Origin: Pseudomonadota bacterium
Lineage (GTDB): Bacteria > Pseudomonadota > Gammaproteobacteria > Steroidobacterales > Steroidobacteraceae
DNA length: 64,000 bases
NCBI GenBank assembly: GCA_037200975.1
Contig: JBBCGI010000001.1
Location: 4,113,716-4,177,715, forward strand
Direction of reading: 5' to 3'
The position numbers and the translations under genes are program-made. The notes beneath the pieces were generated by a model that was not told the origin of the DNA, made no database searches, and was given only the letters and a program-made list of their open reading frames with translations. Below are positions 1 to 8,071 of this stretch, in pieces; position 1 is the first letter of the stretch; each line of letters begins with the position of its first letter.

Positions 1-1227
1 CTGATAGATCCCGCCGACCGGCACCTGGTAACGCTGCATCACGCGGCGGCCGAGATAAAAGCCGCTCCACATCTGCCCGGCGACCAGGCCGATGGTTGGA
101 CCCCACAGGCCGAACTTCGGCAAAAGCGCGACGATCAAGGCGATGTTGATGCCGAGCGAGACGGCGCTCGAAGTCGCGAACGAGGCGTTGTCCTCGACAC
201 TGCGCAGCAGCGTCGAGAACTGGAAGCACTGACGCAGCATGAGCAGCAGGAACACCTGGAAGTAGGGCGTCGCGGCGACGTATGCGTCCGTGAACAGCAG
301 CCGCACCAGCGGTTCGGCGAAGTAGGTGAGCAGCACCCAGGACGGGCAGATCACGGCGAACACCATCAGCTGCGCACGTTTCCACAGCCGCAGGCCTTCC
401 AGCGGATCTTTCTGCGCGCGTTTGACCATGTCGGGGAAGATCACGTCCGACAACGAGGTCTGCACGATGTTCACCAGCGGCACCTGGTAGGCGGCGGTGG
501 TGTAGATGGCCGTGGCCACCGGGCCCATCTGCATGCTGACGACGACGCGGCCGAATTCATTCGCCTTGTTGAGCACCGACCCCAGGCCGAGCGGGGCGAC
601 CAGCCGCACCTGTTCGCGCAGCACCGCGTGTTCCCAGCGGAACACCAGCAGGCGATGTGCGCGCAGCCACAGGTAGATAGCCAGGTTCTTGAGGGCTTCG
701 GCGACCACGATCGTGACGAAGATCATCTCGACGTCGCGGAAATACAGCGCGGCGCCGAGCAAGGTCGCCAGCCGCCACGCGGTCACCACCAACGTGTACA
801 CCATGACCTGCGCCGACTGCCGCTGCGCCAGCCAGTACGCGACGATCACCTCGAGATTGAGGAACATGAACACGTACAACGCCAGCGGCAGCCAGCTGTC
901 GGCGATTTCTTCCGGCACGATCCACGGCTTGAACGCCACGATGACCAGCGCACTGACCACCGAGACAGCCAGCATCAACAGCGAGGTCTTGGTGATGTCC
1001 GAGGCGGCGCGCGCCGGGGTGCGCGCCAGCAGATAGGTGAGATTGGCGGAGAGTGCGAAGCCGCCGAGAGAGGTGACCAGCATGGCGATAGCCATGAACT
1101 GCCGGTAGCGGCCGTACTCGACGATGTCCAGCAGGCGCACCAGCAGCAGAGGACTCAAGAGCGCCAGCGCCTGATTGAGAAGGCGCGCGCTGGCGAGCAC
1201 GGCGCCCCTCGAGACAAATGAACTCAT
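1..1227 (-). CDS. Polysaccharide flippase, Wzx-like (3' part missing)
   Basis: Open frame of 409 codons that runs off the left edge without a stop, so the C-terminus is missing. It reads as a polytopic membrane protein: it starts MSSFVSRGAVLASARLLNQA and alternates hydrophobic helices with short charged loops, such as the LVRLLDIVEYGRYRQF loop near the N-terminus. This pattern fits the polysaccharide/oligosaccharide flippase (Wzx, MOP superfamily) family, which moves lipid-linked O-antigen or exopolysaccharide units across the inner membrane. No glycosyltransferase is visible in the window to identify the polymer. ATG at 1227 is the first start in frame. The family call is from overall character, not a catalytic motif. 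Confidence 0.72.
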   Translation of the reverse strand, partial: MSSFVSRGAVLASARLLNQALALLSPLLLVRLLDIVEYGRYRQFMAIAMLVTSLGGFALSANLTYLLARTPARAASDITKTSLLMLAVSVVSALVIVAFKPWIVPEEIADSWLPLALYVFMFLNLEVIVAYWLAQRQSAQVMVYTLVVTAWRLATLLGAALYFRDVEMIFVTIVVAEALKNLAIYLWLRAHRLLVFRWEHAVLREQVRLVAPLGLGSVLNKANEFGRVVVSMQMGPVATAIYTTAAYQVPLVNIVQTSLSDVIFPDMVKRAQKDPLEGLRLWKRAQLMVFAVICPSWVLLTYFAEPLVRLLFTDAYVAATPYFQVFLLLMLRQCFQFSTLLRSVEDNASFATSSAVSLGINIALIVALLPKFGLWGPTIGLVAGQMWSGFYLGRRVMQRYQVPVGGIYQ

Positions 1228-1331
1228 GCGGGTGCCCGAATTGTGGGGCGAGGCATCGCGCTCCACTGTCGGCCCAGGGCTTCGTTACACGGTAGGGGCA
1301 CGCCTACAGGGCGGGCCGGCGGCGCGGACGA

Positions 1332-1892
1332 CTATTGGGCGAAGACCAGCGCGTAGACGCCAAGCGACGCAAAAACCAGCGCGGCCACGATGCGAACCGC
1401 CTTGAGCGACACGCGCTTGATCAGCGCGTCGCCCAGGTACACCACGGGTACGTTCGCCAGCATCATGCCGAGCGTGGTGCCGATGACCACCGCCGCGAGA
1501 TTGTGAAACTGCGCCGCCAGCGCGACGGTGGCGATCTGCGTCTTGTCGCCCATCTCCACGAGGAAAAAGGCGATCGCAGTCGTGACGAACACGCCGTACC
1601 GCGGCGGACCAGTGACTTCATCGGGTGGCGAATCCGGAACCAGCGTCCAGGCGGCCATGGCGAGGAACGAAATCCCGAGTATCCATCGCAACGCTTGCGC
1701 GCCGAGCAGGGTGACCACCCAGTTGCCGACCGCGCCGGCGAATGCGTGGTTGGCGATGGTGGCGACGAAGATGCCGAGCACGATGGGCAGCGGCGCGCGA
1801 AAACGCGTCGCCAGCAGCAGTGCGAGTAGTTGGGTCTTGTCGCCGATCTCGGCCAGCGCGACGACGCCGGCCGAAACGAAAAATGCTTCCAA
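1332..1892 (-). CDS. GDT1/TMEM165 (UPF0016) family cation transporter
   Basis: This 186-residue protein has six predicted membrane helices in two homologous halves. Each half carries the family signature E-x-G-D-K-T: EIGDKT at residues 15-20 and EMGDKT at 113-118. Proteins of this family transport Mn2+ and Ca2+; the Vibrio cholerae member MneA exports manganese, so Mn2+ export across the inner membrane is the likely role. The start is TTG at 1892, giving MEAFFVSAG directly ahead of the first signature. It lies 15 bp downstream of the small exported protein on the same strand. I saw no yybP-ykoY type manganese riboswitch upstream, and that gap is too short to hold one. Confidence 0.85.
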   Translation of the reverse strand: MEAFFVSAGVVALAEIGDKTQLLALLLATRFRAPLPIVLGIFVATIANHAFAGAVGNWVVTLLGAQALRWILGISFLAMAAWTLVPDSPPDEVTGPPRYGVFVTTAIAFFLVEMGDKTQIATVALAAQFHNLAAVVIGTTLGMMLANVPVVYLGDALIKRVSLKAVRIVAALVFASLGVYALVFAQ

Positions 1893-1907
1893 TTCGGGAA
1901 CTGCGCC

Positions 1908-2234
1908 TCAGTGTCCGGACAACCCGCCGCTGGTCGGCAGCGCCTCGGTGCCGCCGCTGGTCACGCAGGCGGCCATCGATCGGTACGAGACGAAGTACTT
2001 GAGCTGGCGGTAGTTAGGCGAGCTGCGGTCGTGGCAGATGTTTTCGCGCGATTTCTTCACCGGCGCGTTCCGGTCGGGGTTCGGCGGCACGTCCCGGTGG
2101 CAGTGGTAGCGGTTGCCGTTGGCGCGGTCGTAGTGACAGCCATTCCCATCCAGCGCGCCGGCACTCGCGTGGGCGATGGCGCCAAAATTCAGGACCAACA
2201 GTGCGCAACCCAGCAGGGATTTGATCGACGGCAC
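1908..2234 (-). CDS. Small exported Cys/His-rich protein of unknown function
   Basis: This 108-residue protein has a GTG start and a typical signal peptide (MPSIKSLLGCALLVLNFGAIAHA). The mature part contains NGCHYDRANGNRYHCHR, then RSSPNYRQLKYFVSYRSMAAC. The spaced C-H and H-C-H residues resemble small secreted proteins with a GCHxDxxxGxYHCH motif, which are often linked to nucleases or metal binding. I do not recognise a characterised family. It sits 15 bp upstream of the GDT1-type transporter on the same strand, so the two are probably co-transcribed. A periplasmic metal-related role is only a guess from that pairing and the potential ligands. Confidence 0.6.
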   Translation of the reverse strand: MPSIKSLLGCALLVLNFGAIAHASAGALDGNGCHYDRANGNRYHCHRDVPPNPDRNAPVKKSRENICHDRSSPNYRQLKYFVSYRSMAACVTSGGTEALPTSGGLSGH

Positions 2235-2253
2235 TACAAGCCTTTGATTTGAT

Positions 2254-2329
2254 TGGCGCTCCCTACCGGATTCGAACCGGTGTTACGGCCTTGAGAGGGC
2301 CATGTCCTGGGCCTCTAGACGAAGGGAGC
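2254..2329 (-). tRNA. tRNA-Glu (anticodon CTC)
   Basis: The reverse strand folds as a complete 76-nt tRNA. It has acceptor stem GCTCCCT/AGGGAGC, D stem GTC/GAC, anticodon stem TGGCC/GGCCG around loop CTCTCAA, T arm ACCGG-TTCGAAT-CCGGT, discriminator G and an encoded CCA. The anticodon is CTC, which reads GAG (Glu). It is transcribed away from pcnB. Confidence 0.95.
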
Positions 2330-2362
2330 GTCTTATTGGGCGGGTCCAGAATCGAGCGCGGT

Positions 2363-2390
2363 AGTATATGCGCCGCTTTTCCCCTGCCAA
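2363..2390 (-). promoter_or_regulatory. Sigma-70-type promoter for tRNA-Glu
   Basis: On the minus strand, TTGGCA (2390-2385) and TATACT (2368-2363) are separated by 16 bp, and the -10 lies 33 bp upstream of the tRNA 5' end. The -10 overlaps the ATG proposed for pcnB on the opposite strand, so the two transcription units share this DNA. Confidence 0.6.
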
Positions 2391-3978
2391 GCGGAACCTT
2401 CAACTCTTGAACGACGATTTGCGACCTGACGCGGACCCACGGCCCGCCGCACGCATCATCCCCCGTGCCGAACATTCCATATCGCGCGCCGCGATCTCGC
2501 CGAACGCCTTGCGTGTGCTGTATCGCCTGCGCGAAGCCGGCTACGAGGCCTTTCTCGTGGGCGGGTGCGTACGCGACCTGCTGATCGGAATCACGCCGAA
2601 GGATTTCGACATCGCCACCAGCGCGTTGCCGGAAGAAGTGAAGCGCACCTTCCGCAACTGCCGGCTCATCGGCCGGCGCTTCCGGCTGGCGCATGTGTTC
2701 TTCGGCCGCGAGATCATCGAGGTCGCGACCTTCCGCGCCATGAGCGCGCCGGAGCTGGGCGATGAAGTGCCCGAACCGCCGGCCGCCGATCTCGACGACG
2801 ACGTCGACGACGAACTGCTGGACGATGTCGACGAGGACGAGACCGACGAAAGCGTGGTGCTGGCCGAGGCCGGCCCGCACCAGACCGGTTTTCATGGTTC
2901 CAGGCCCGGCCGCGAGCGTGATCGCTCGCGCCATGCGGGTGCCGGCGATGACGACGCAGACGAAGACCGCGTCACCGACGAACACGGCCGCATCCTGCGC
3001 GACAACGCCTACGGCAGCATCGACGACGACGTCTGGCGCCGCGATTTCACGGCGAACTCGCTGTACTACAACATCGCGGACTTCTCGATCTGGGACTACT
3101 GCGGCGGCGTCGAGGACATTTCCGCGCGCCAGCTGAAGCTGATCGGCGATCCGCACACGCGGTATCGCGAAGACCCGGTGCGCATGCTGCGCGCCGCGCG
3201 CTTCGAGGCGAAGCTCGGCTTCACGCTCGACGGCGAAACCGGCAGCGCCATCCCGCAGCTGCGCGAGTTGTTAGGCAGCGTGCCGCCGGCGCGCCTGTTC
3301 GACGAAACGCTCAAGCTGTTCCTGACCGGCCACGGCGCCATGAGCCTGACGGTGCTGCGCCGGCACGGGCTGCTGGGCGAGTTGCTGCCGTCGGTCGCGG
3401 GATATCTGGACCGCCACCCGAACGGCGCGGTGGCGCGCCTGCTGCAGCAGGGCCTGATCAACACCGACCAACGCGTGGCGGCGGGCAAACCCGTCACCCC
3501 GACCTTCCTGTTCGCGTTGCTGCTGTATGGACCGATCGCCGAGATCATCGAAAAGCAGCCGCAGGAAAAGTGGCACGACATCGGCACCATTGTCGATGCG
3601 GTGGATCGCGCGGCGCGTGCCGCGCAGGGCCGCATCTCGATTCCGAAACGTTTCTCGCTCGGTGTGCGCGAGATGTTCGCCGCCCAGCCGCGCCTGGAAC
3701 AGCCGCGCGGAAGGCGTGCATTGCGCATGCTGGAACAGCCGCGTTTCCGCGCCGGCTTCGACCTGCTGCTGCTGCGCGCGGACATGGGCCTGGCGTCGCG
3801 CGAACTCGCCGACTGGTGGACGAAGATCCAGGAAGTCTCGCAGGCGGATCGCGACCGCATGGCCGATTCGCTCGGGGGACCGGCGCGCCAGGCGGGTGAC
3901 GTTGGCGGTGGCGCCAGCCGCCGGGGCCCGCGCCGCCGGCGTCGCGGTGGACGAGGACGGGCGCCCGCGGCCTCATGA
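2368..3978 (+). CDS. pcnB: Poly(A) polymerase I with long acidic insertion
   Basis: PcnB adds poly(A) tails to RNA 3' ends and marks them for decay. The 536-residue protein shows the nucleotidyltransferase signature: VGG at 64-66, RD at 69-70 and the catalytic D-x-D at D79/D81 (KDFDIA). It also has RRDFTANSLYYN around 224-235, the family's RNA-binding region, and an Arg-rich C-terminal tail typical of PcnB. Between EVATFR (118-123) and ILRDN (209-213) lie about 86 residues, where the Escherichia coli enzyme has roughly 20. The insert is dominated by Asp/Glu runs. The ATG at 2368 overlaps the tRNA-Glu -10 on the other strand, so a downstream TTG (2407 or 2419, in frame) could be the real start. 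It overlaps folK by 4 bp. Confidence 0.93.
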   Translation: MRRFSPAKRNLQLLNDDLRPDADPRPAARIIPRAEHSISRAAISPNALRVLYRLREAGYEAFLVGGCVRDLLIGITPKDFDIATSALPEEVKRTFRNCRLIGRRFRLAHVFFGREIIEVATFRAMSAPELGDEVPEPPAADLDDDVDDELLDDVDEDETDESVVLAEAGPHQTGFHGSRPGRERDRSRHAGAGDDDADEDRVTDEHGRILRDNAYGSIDDDVWRRDFTANSLYYNIADFSIWDYCGGVEDISARQLKLIGDPHTRYREDPVRMLRAARFEAKLGFTLDGETGSAIPQLRELLGSVPPARLFDETLKLFLTGHGAMSLTVLRRHGLLGELLPSVAGYLDRHPNGAVARLLQQGLINTDQRVAAGKPVTPTFLFALLLYGPIAEIIEKQPQEKWHDIGTIVDAVDRAARAAQGRISIPKRFSLGVREMFAAQPRLEQPRGRRALRMLEQPRFRAGFDLLLLRADMGLASRELADWWTKIQEVSQADRDRMADSLGGPARQAGDVGGGASRRGPRRRRRGGRGRAPAAS

Positions 3979-4493
3979 ACGCCGCGGTCGACTGCCTCGA
4001 CGCGAACCCGCGCTGGTTGCCAGCCTACGTCGGAGTGGGCAGCAATCTCGACGGCCCAGAGGCGCAGGTGCGGCGCGCGCTGCAGGCGCTCGGGAAACTG
4101 CCGGGCACGCGCCTGGTAGTCAGCTCGCCGCTGTATCGCACGCCGCCGTTCGGCGCGGTCGTGCAGCCCGCGTTCGTCAACGCGGTGGCGGGACTGCTGA
4201 CGCAGACCAGCCCGGACGATCTGCTGACCGCGCTGCGCTCGCTCGAACGCGAGCTCGGGCGCGAACCGCCGCGCGAGCGCTGGGGACCGCGGCTCATCGA
4301 TCTCGACCTGCTGGTGGTCGGGCGCGAGACGCGCTCGACGCCGGCGCTGACACTGCCGCATCCCGGCATTGCGGAACGCGACTTCGTGCTCTATCCACTG
4401 GCCGATATCGCGCCCGATCTCGAGGTCCCGGGCGCCGGCCGCGTGGCGGATCTGCGCGCGCGTGTCGCCGATCGCGGCATCACGCGATTGTGA
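3975..4493 (+). CDS. folK: 6-hydroxymethyl-7,8-dihydropterin pyrophosphokinase
   Basis: FolK transfers pyrophosphate from ATP to 6-hydroxymethyl-dihydropterin in folate synthesis. The 172-residue protein has the typical N-terminal VGVGSNLDGPEAQVRRALQA, then SPLYRTPPFG and the family signature RWGPRLIDLDLLV, in which the two Asp residues bind Mg2+. It then reads LPHPGIAERDFVLYPL. Its length matches the monofunctional family. Its ATG overlaps the pcnB stop, and its own stop overlaps the GTG of the next gene, indicating translational coupling within pcnB-folK-dNK. The following panB-panC pair is also a coenzyme pathway, as in many gammaproteobacteria. Confidence 0.95.
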   Translation: MNAAVDCLDANPRWLPAYVGVGSNLDGPEAQVRRALQALGKLPGTRLVVSSPLYRTPPFGAVVQPAFVNAVAGLLTQTSPDDLLTALRSLERELGREPPRERWGPRLIDLDLLVVGRETRSTPALTLPHPGIAERDFVLYPLADIAPDLEVPGAGRVADLRARVADRGITRL

Positions 4494-5215
4494 ATACCCC
4501 GGACACCGAGACTTCGACGGGCACGGCCGTGGCCAGCGGGGCATTGCCGCGCGCCATCGCGCCGGACGCTCCGGCGCAGCGGTACATCGTCGTCGAGGGT
4601 CCGATCGGCGTCGGCAAGACCTCGCTGGCGCGCCGGCTCGCCGCAACGCTCGAAGCCGAACTGGTGCTCGAGCAGGACGCGCAGAATCCGTTCCTCGAGC
4701 GCTTCTACAAGAACCCGAAGTCCGGCGCGTTGCCCGCGCAGCTGTTTTTCCTGTTTCAACGCGCGCAGCAGCTCGGGACACTCAAGCAGCAGGACATGTT
4801 CGCGCCGCGGCGCGTCGCCGACTATCTATTCGAGAAGGACCGCCTGTTCGCCGGGCTGACGCTCGACCAGGCCGAAATGGCGTTGTACGACCAGGTGGCG
4901 TCGCGCCTCGCCGTGGATCCGCCCAAGCCGGATCTCGTCGTGTACCTGCAGGCGCCGGTCGAGACGCTGTTGCAGCGGATCGCCAAACGCGGCATCTCCT
5001 ATGAATCGGGGATCGATGCCGCGTACCTCACGCGCCTGAACGATGCGTATGCGCGTTTCTTCCACGAGTACGACCGCGCGCCGCTCTTGATTGTGAACGC
5101 GGCGAGCATAGATCCCGTGCAGAACCAGGCGGACTTCGATGAGTTGGTGGGCGCCATCCGGCGCATGAAGAAGGGCCGCATGTATTACAACCCCCTGCGC
5201 CACGGTACTATCTGA
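4490..5215 (+). CDS. Deoxynucleoside kinase (dAK/dGK family)
   Basis: This 241-residue kinase begins at a GTG (4490) overlapping the folK stop. It has the P-loop GPIGVGKTS at residues 37-45, then EQDAQNPFLERFYKNP, matching the E-x-x-x-NPFL segment of deoxyadenosine/deoxyguanosine kinases. It continues with VADYLFEKDRLFA, where the family D-R segment binds the nucleoside, and LVVYLQAPVETLLQRIAKRG, the Arg-rich lid. These enzymes phosphorylate salvaged deoxynucleosides in the cytoplasm. The same gene lies between folK and panB in many gammaproteobacteria. Substrate preference cannot be read from sequence. The open frame extends far upstream, but the P-loop spacing and coupling to folK support the GTG. 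Confidence 0.88.
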   Translation: MNTPDTETSTGTAVASGALPRAIAPDAPAQRYIVVEGPIGVGKTSLARRLAATLEAELVLEQDAQNPFLERFYKNPKSGALPAQLFFLFQRAQQLGTLKQQDMFAPRRVADYLFEKDRLFAGLTLDQAEMALYDQVASRLAVDPPKPDLVVYLQAPVETLLQRIAKRGISYESGIDAAYLTRLNDAYARFFHEYDRAPLLIVNAASIDPVQNQADFDELVGAIRRMKKGRMYYNPLRHGTI

Positions 5216-5246
5216 CGCCCTGCGGGGGGACGAGGGTTACTAGCTG

Positions 5247-6080
5247 ATGTACACACATCTCGAGCAGCGCGATTCCACGCGGCCGCCGGTCACGCTCGGC
5301 ACGCTCGACCGCATGAAACGCGAAGGCGAGAAGATCGCCAGCATCACCTGCTACGACGCGAGCTTCGCTGTGCTCTGCGACAACGCCGACGCGGACCTCG
5401 TGCTGGTCGGAGACTCGTTGGGCATGGTGCTGCAGGGTCACGACACCACCGTGCCCGTGACCATGGACGACATCGTGTATCACTGCAAAGCCGTGGCGCG
5501 CGGATTACATCGTCCGTTCCTGGTGGCCGACCTGCCGTTCGCGAGTTATCCGACCGCCGACATCGCGCTGGCGAATTCCGTGCGTCTCATGCAGGAGGGC
5601 GGCGCCGAGATGGTGAAGCTCGAAAGCGGATTGGGGCAGCTGGAAATCGTCGAGTTCCTCGCCCGGCACGACATCGCCGTGTGTGCGCACCTCGGGCTCA
5701 AACCGCAGTCGGTGCACAAGACCGGCGGCTTCCGCGTGCAGGGCCGCGACGACGCGGCGGCGCAGCGCATGATCGACCAGGCGAAGGCGCTCGAATCCGC
5801 CGGCGCCGACATCGTGCTGCTGGAATGTATTCCGTCCGCGCTCGGCGCGACGATCACCCAATCGCTGCACGTGCCGGTGATCGGCATCGGCGCCGGCCCG
5901 GACACCGACGGACAGATCCTCGTGTTGTACGACGTGCTCGACATCACCTCGGGTCGCAAGCCGCGCTTCGTCAAGAATTTCATGGAAGGTGCGACTTCCA
6001 ATCTCGACGCGCTGCAACGCTACGTACACGCCGTGAAGCAGAAAACCTACCCCGCGCCCGAGCACGAGTTTCACGCTTGA
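5247..6080 (+). CDS. panB: 3-methyl-2-oxobutanoate hydroxymethyltransferase
   Basis: PanB makes ketopantoate from alpha-ketoisovalerate and 5,10-methylene-tetrahydrofolate, the first committed step of pantothenate and CoA synthesis. The 277-residue sequence carries the family landmarks ITCYDASFAVLCDNADADLVLVGDSLGMVLQG (Mg2+-binding Asp residues), DLPFASYP, KLESG, HLGLKPQSVHKTGGF and the catalytic VLLECIPS. The ATG at 5247 is 31 bp after the kinase gene. Its stop overlaps the TTG start of panC, so the two pantothenate enzymes are translationally coupled. Confidence 0.97.
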   Translation: MYTHLEQRDSTRPPVTLGTLDRMKREGEKIASITCYDASFAVLCDNADADLVLVGDSLGMVLQGHDTTVPVTMDDIVYHCKAVARGLHRPFLVADLPFASYPTADIALANSVRLMQEGGAEMVKLESGLGQLEIVEFLARHDIAVCAHLGLKPQSVHKTGGFRVQGRDDAAAQRMIDQAKALESAGADIVLLECIPSALGATITQSLHVPVIGIGAGPDTDGQILVLYDVLDITSGRKPRFVKNFMEGATSNLDALQRYVHAVKQKTYPAPEHEFHA

Positions 6081-6928
6081 TCACCGTCACGACGATCGCC
6101 GCGGTGCGCGAACACGTCGCCCGCTGGCACGCGGCGAATGAGCGCGTCGTGTTCGTGCCCACCATGGGCAACCTGCACGCCGGTCACGTGAGCCTCATCG
6201 AGGCGGCGCGCAAACTCGGGCAACGATTCGTGGCGAGTATTTTCGTGAACCCGATGCAGTTCGGGCCCAACGAGGATTTCGCGCACTATCCGCGCACCCC
6301 GACGAACGACGCGCAGATGCTCGCGGCCGCGGGTTGCGACCTCATGTTCATGCCGGAAGTGGGCGAGATGTATCCGAACGGCGCTGCCCAGGCCACGCGC
6401 GTGGAAGTGCCCGGCATCTCCGACATCCTGTGCGGCGAGTTTCGCCCGGGTCATTTCGAAGGCGTGGCGACCGTCGTCGCCAAGCTGTTCCACATCGTCG
6501 ATCCGGACGTCGCGATCTTCGGCGAGAAGGATTTCCAGCAGCTCACCGTGATCCGCCGCATGGTCGCGGACCTGTGCCTGCGGGTCGAGATCGTCGGCGC
6601 GCCGACGGTGCGCGAGGCCGACGGCCTGGCGATGAGCTCGCGCAACCAGTACCTGGACGAAACGCAGCGCCGGATTGCGCCAGCTATCTACCGGCAGCTG
6701 CAGCAGGCGGTGGCGGCGTTGAAGGCCGGCGTGCGCGATTTCGCGCATATCGAAACCGCGGGTATCGCTGCGCTCAACGACGCCGGATTCCGCACCGACT
6801 ACTTCAAGGTGCGGGATGCGAACTCGCTCGCGCCCGCGCAGCCGGATACGAAGGATTACGTGGTGTTGACCGCGGCGCGGCTGGGCAAGGCGCGCCTCAT
6901 CGACAACGTGCAATTCTCCGCGGGCTGA
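6077..6928 (+). CDS. panC: Pantothenate synthetase
   Basis: PanC condenses pantoate with beta-alanine using ATP. The 283-residue protein shows VPTMGNLHAGHVSLI (the HxGH nucleotidyl-transfer motif), FVNPMQFGPNEDFAHYPR, ILCGEFRPGHFEGVATVV, FGEKDFQQLTVIRRM and the KMSKS-equivalent MSSRNQYL. The frame stays open well upstream inside panB, but the TTG at 6077 places the family N-terminus correctly and overlaps the panB stop by 4 bp. No panD (aspartate decarboxylase) follows; the next gene is queG, facing the other way. The two 3' ends are 12 bp apart. Confidence 0.96.
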   Translation: MITVTTIAAVREHVARWHAANERVVFVPTMGNLHAGHVSLIEAARKLGQRFVASIFVNPMQFGPNEDFAHYPRTPTNDAQMLAAAGCDLMFMPEVGEMYPNGAAQATRVEVPGISDILCGEFRPGHFEGVATVVAKLFHIVDPDVAIFGEKDFQQLTVIRRMVADLCLRVEIVGAPTVREADGLAMSSRNQYLDETQRRIAPAIYRQLQQAVAALKAGVRDFAHIETAGIAALNDAGFRTDYFKVRDANSLAPAQPDTKDYVVLTAARLGKARLIDNVQFSAG

Positions 6929-6940
6929 TCGCCTGCCGCG

Positions 6941-8044
6941 TCAGGCCGCGCCGCGGCGCGCCTGTTCCGCCAACGCCCATTCGACATGTTCGCGCACCAG
7001 CGCGGACGTATCGTCGCGCCGCGCGCGCAGCGCCGCGGTGGTCTCTTCGTTGGCCGGCGCGTTTCCGAGCGCCACCGCGATGTTTCGCAGCCAGCGTTCG
7101 TAACCGATACGGCGGATCGCCGAACCCTCGGTGCGCGCCAGGAATTCTTCCTCGCTCCACGCAAACAACTCGCTGAGCCGCGACGCATCGAGCCGGTGGC
7201 GCGTCTTGAAATCCGGATGCGCGGCGGCGCGCGCGAACTTGTTCCACGGGCACACCAGCTGGCAATCGTCGCAGCCGTAGATGCGATTTCCCATCATCCG
7301 CCGCAGCTCGACCGGTATCGCGCCATGCAGTTCGATGGTGAGGTAGGAGATGCAGCGCCGCGCATCGAGCTGCTGGGGCGCGGTGATGGCGCCGGTGGGG
7401 CAGGCGGGAATACAGGCCGAACACGTGCCGCAGTGCGCGCTGGCCGGTTCGTCCACCGGCAGCGGCAGGTCGGTCAGGATCTCGCCGATGAAGAAATACG
7501 AGCCCGCATCGCGCGCGATGAGATTGGTGTGTTTGCCTATCCACCCGAGGCCGGCCTTGCGCGCCAGCGCCTTCTCGAGCACCGGGCCCGAGTCGACGAA
7601 CACGCGATATCCCATGTCGCCAACCTGCTCGATCACGTCGTCGGCCAGGCCCTGCAGCGCCTGGCGCAACACCTTGTGATAGTCGCGGCCGAGCGCGTAA
7701 CGGGACACGTAGCCCGATGCCGTGTCGGCCAATACATCGAGGGCATCGCGCGCGTCTCCCGGCCAGTAGTTCATGCGCGCCGAGAGGACGCGCACGGTAC
7801 CCGGGACGAGCTCGGCCGGCCGCGTGCGCCGCGTACCGTGGCGGGACATGTAGCCCATTTCACCGTGCCGTCCTGTGCCGAGCCAGGCCTCGAGATGGGC
7901 GGCGTCGAGGTCGAGGGCTATGTCGCTCACGCCGAGTGCGTCGAACCCGCGCGCGCGGGCAAGCGCGGACAAGGACGTCTTCAGGGCCGCCAGTTTCTCT
8001 GCGGACGGAGTTTCGGCGGCACTTGGGGGTGAAGCGAGGTTCAT
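6941..8044 (-). CDS. queG: Epoxyqueuosine reductase
   Basis: QueG reduces epoxyqueuosine to queuosine in tRNA, using cobalamin and two [4Fe-4S] clusters. The 367-residue protein begins at the ATG at 8044, although the frame stays open upstream. It contains DSGPVLEKALARKAGLGWIGKH, a hallmark of the family, then two ferredoxin-like clusters: CGTCSACIPACPTGAI and CDDCQLVCPWN. A C-terminal HEAT-like region follows (RRIGYERWLRNIAVALGNA), which binds the tRNA anticodon arm in characterised QueG. It is divergent from nnr with only 27 bp between the start codons, the usual queG/nnr arrangement. A queuosine-precursor transporter homologue lies elsewhere in the window (56661-57428). Confidence 0.95.
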   Translation of the reverse strand: MNLASPPSAAETPSAEKLAALKTSLSALARARGFDALGVSDIALDLDAAHLEAWLGTGRHGEMGYMSRHGTRRTRPAELVPGTVRVLSARMNYWPGDARDALDVLADTASGYVSRYALGRDYHKVLRQALQGLADDVIEQVGDMGYRVFVDSGPVLEKALARKAGLGWIGKHTNLIARDAGSYFFIGEILTDLPLPVDEPASAHCGTCSACIPACPTGAITAPQQLDARRCISYLTIELHGAIPVELRRMMGNRIYGCDDCQLVCPWNKFARAAAHPDFKTRHRLDASRLSELFAWSEEEFLARTEGSAIRRIGYERWLRNIAVALGNAPANEETTAALRARRDDTSALVREHVEWALAEQARRGAA

Positions 8045-8057
8045 GCGACGCGGCCAG

Positions 8058-8063
8058 TATAAT
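8058..8063 (+). promoter_or_regulatory. -10 element of a probable leaderless nnr promoter
   Basis: A perfect TATAAT lies 8 bp upstream of the nnr ATG, which puts the transcription start at or within a couple of bases of the start codon. No recognisable -35 hexamer is at the standard distance and no ribosome-binding site is present. Confidence 0.5.
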
Positions 8064-8071
8064 TCGCGCCC

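Noticed and set aside
1893-1907. Manganese riboswitch upstream of the GDT1-type gene
   Set aside because: Only 15 bp separate it from the preceding gene, and no yybP-ykoY-like fold is visible.
3096-4781. Long open frame on the minus strand across pcnB, folK and the kinase gene
   Set aside because: High G+C DNA leaves long antisense frames open. The translation is Arg/Ala-rich with no known motif, while the plus strand holds three well-supported genes.
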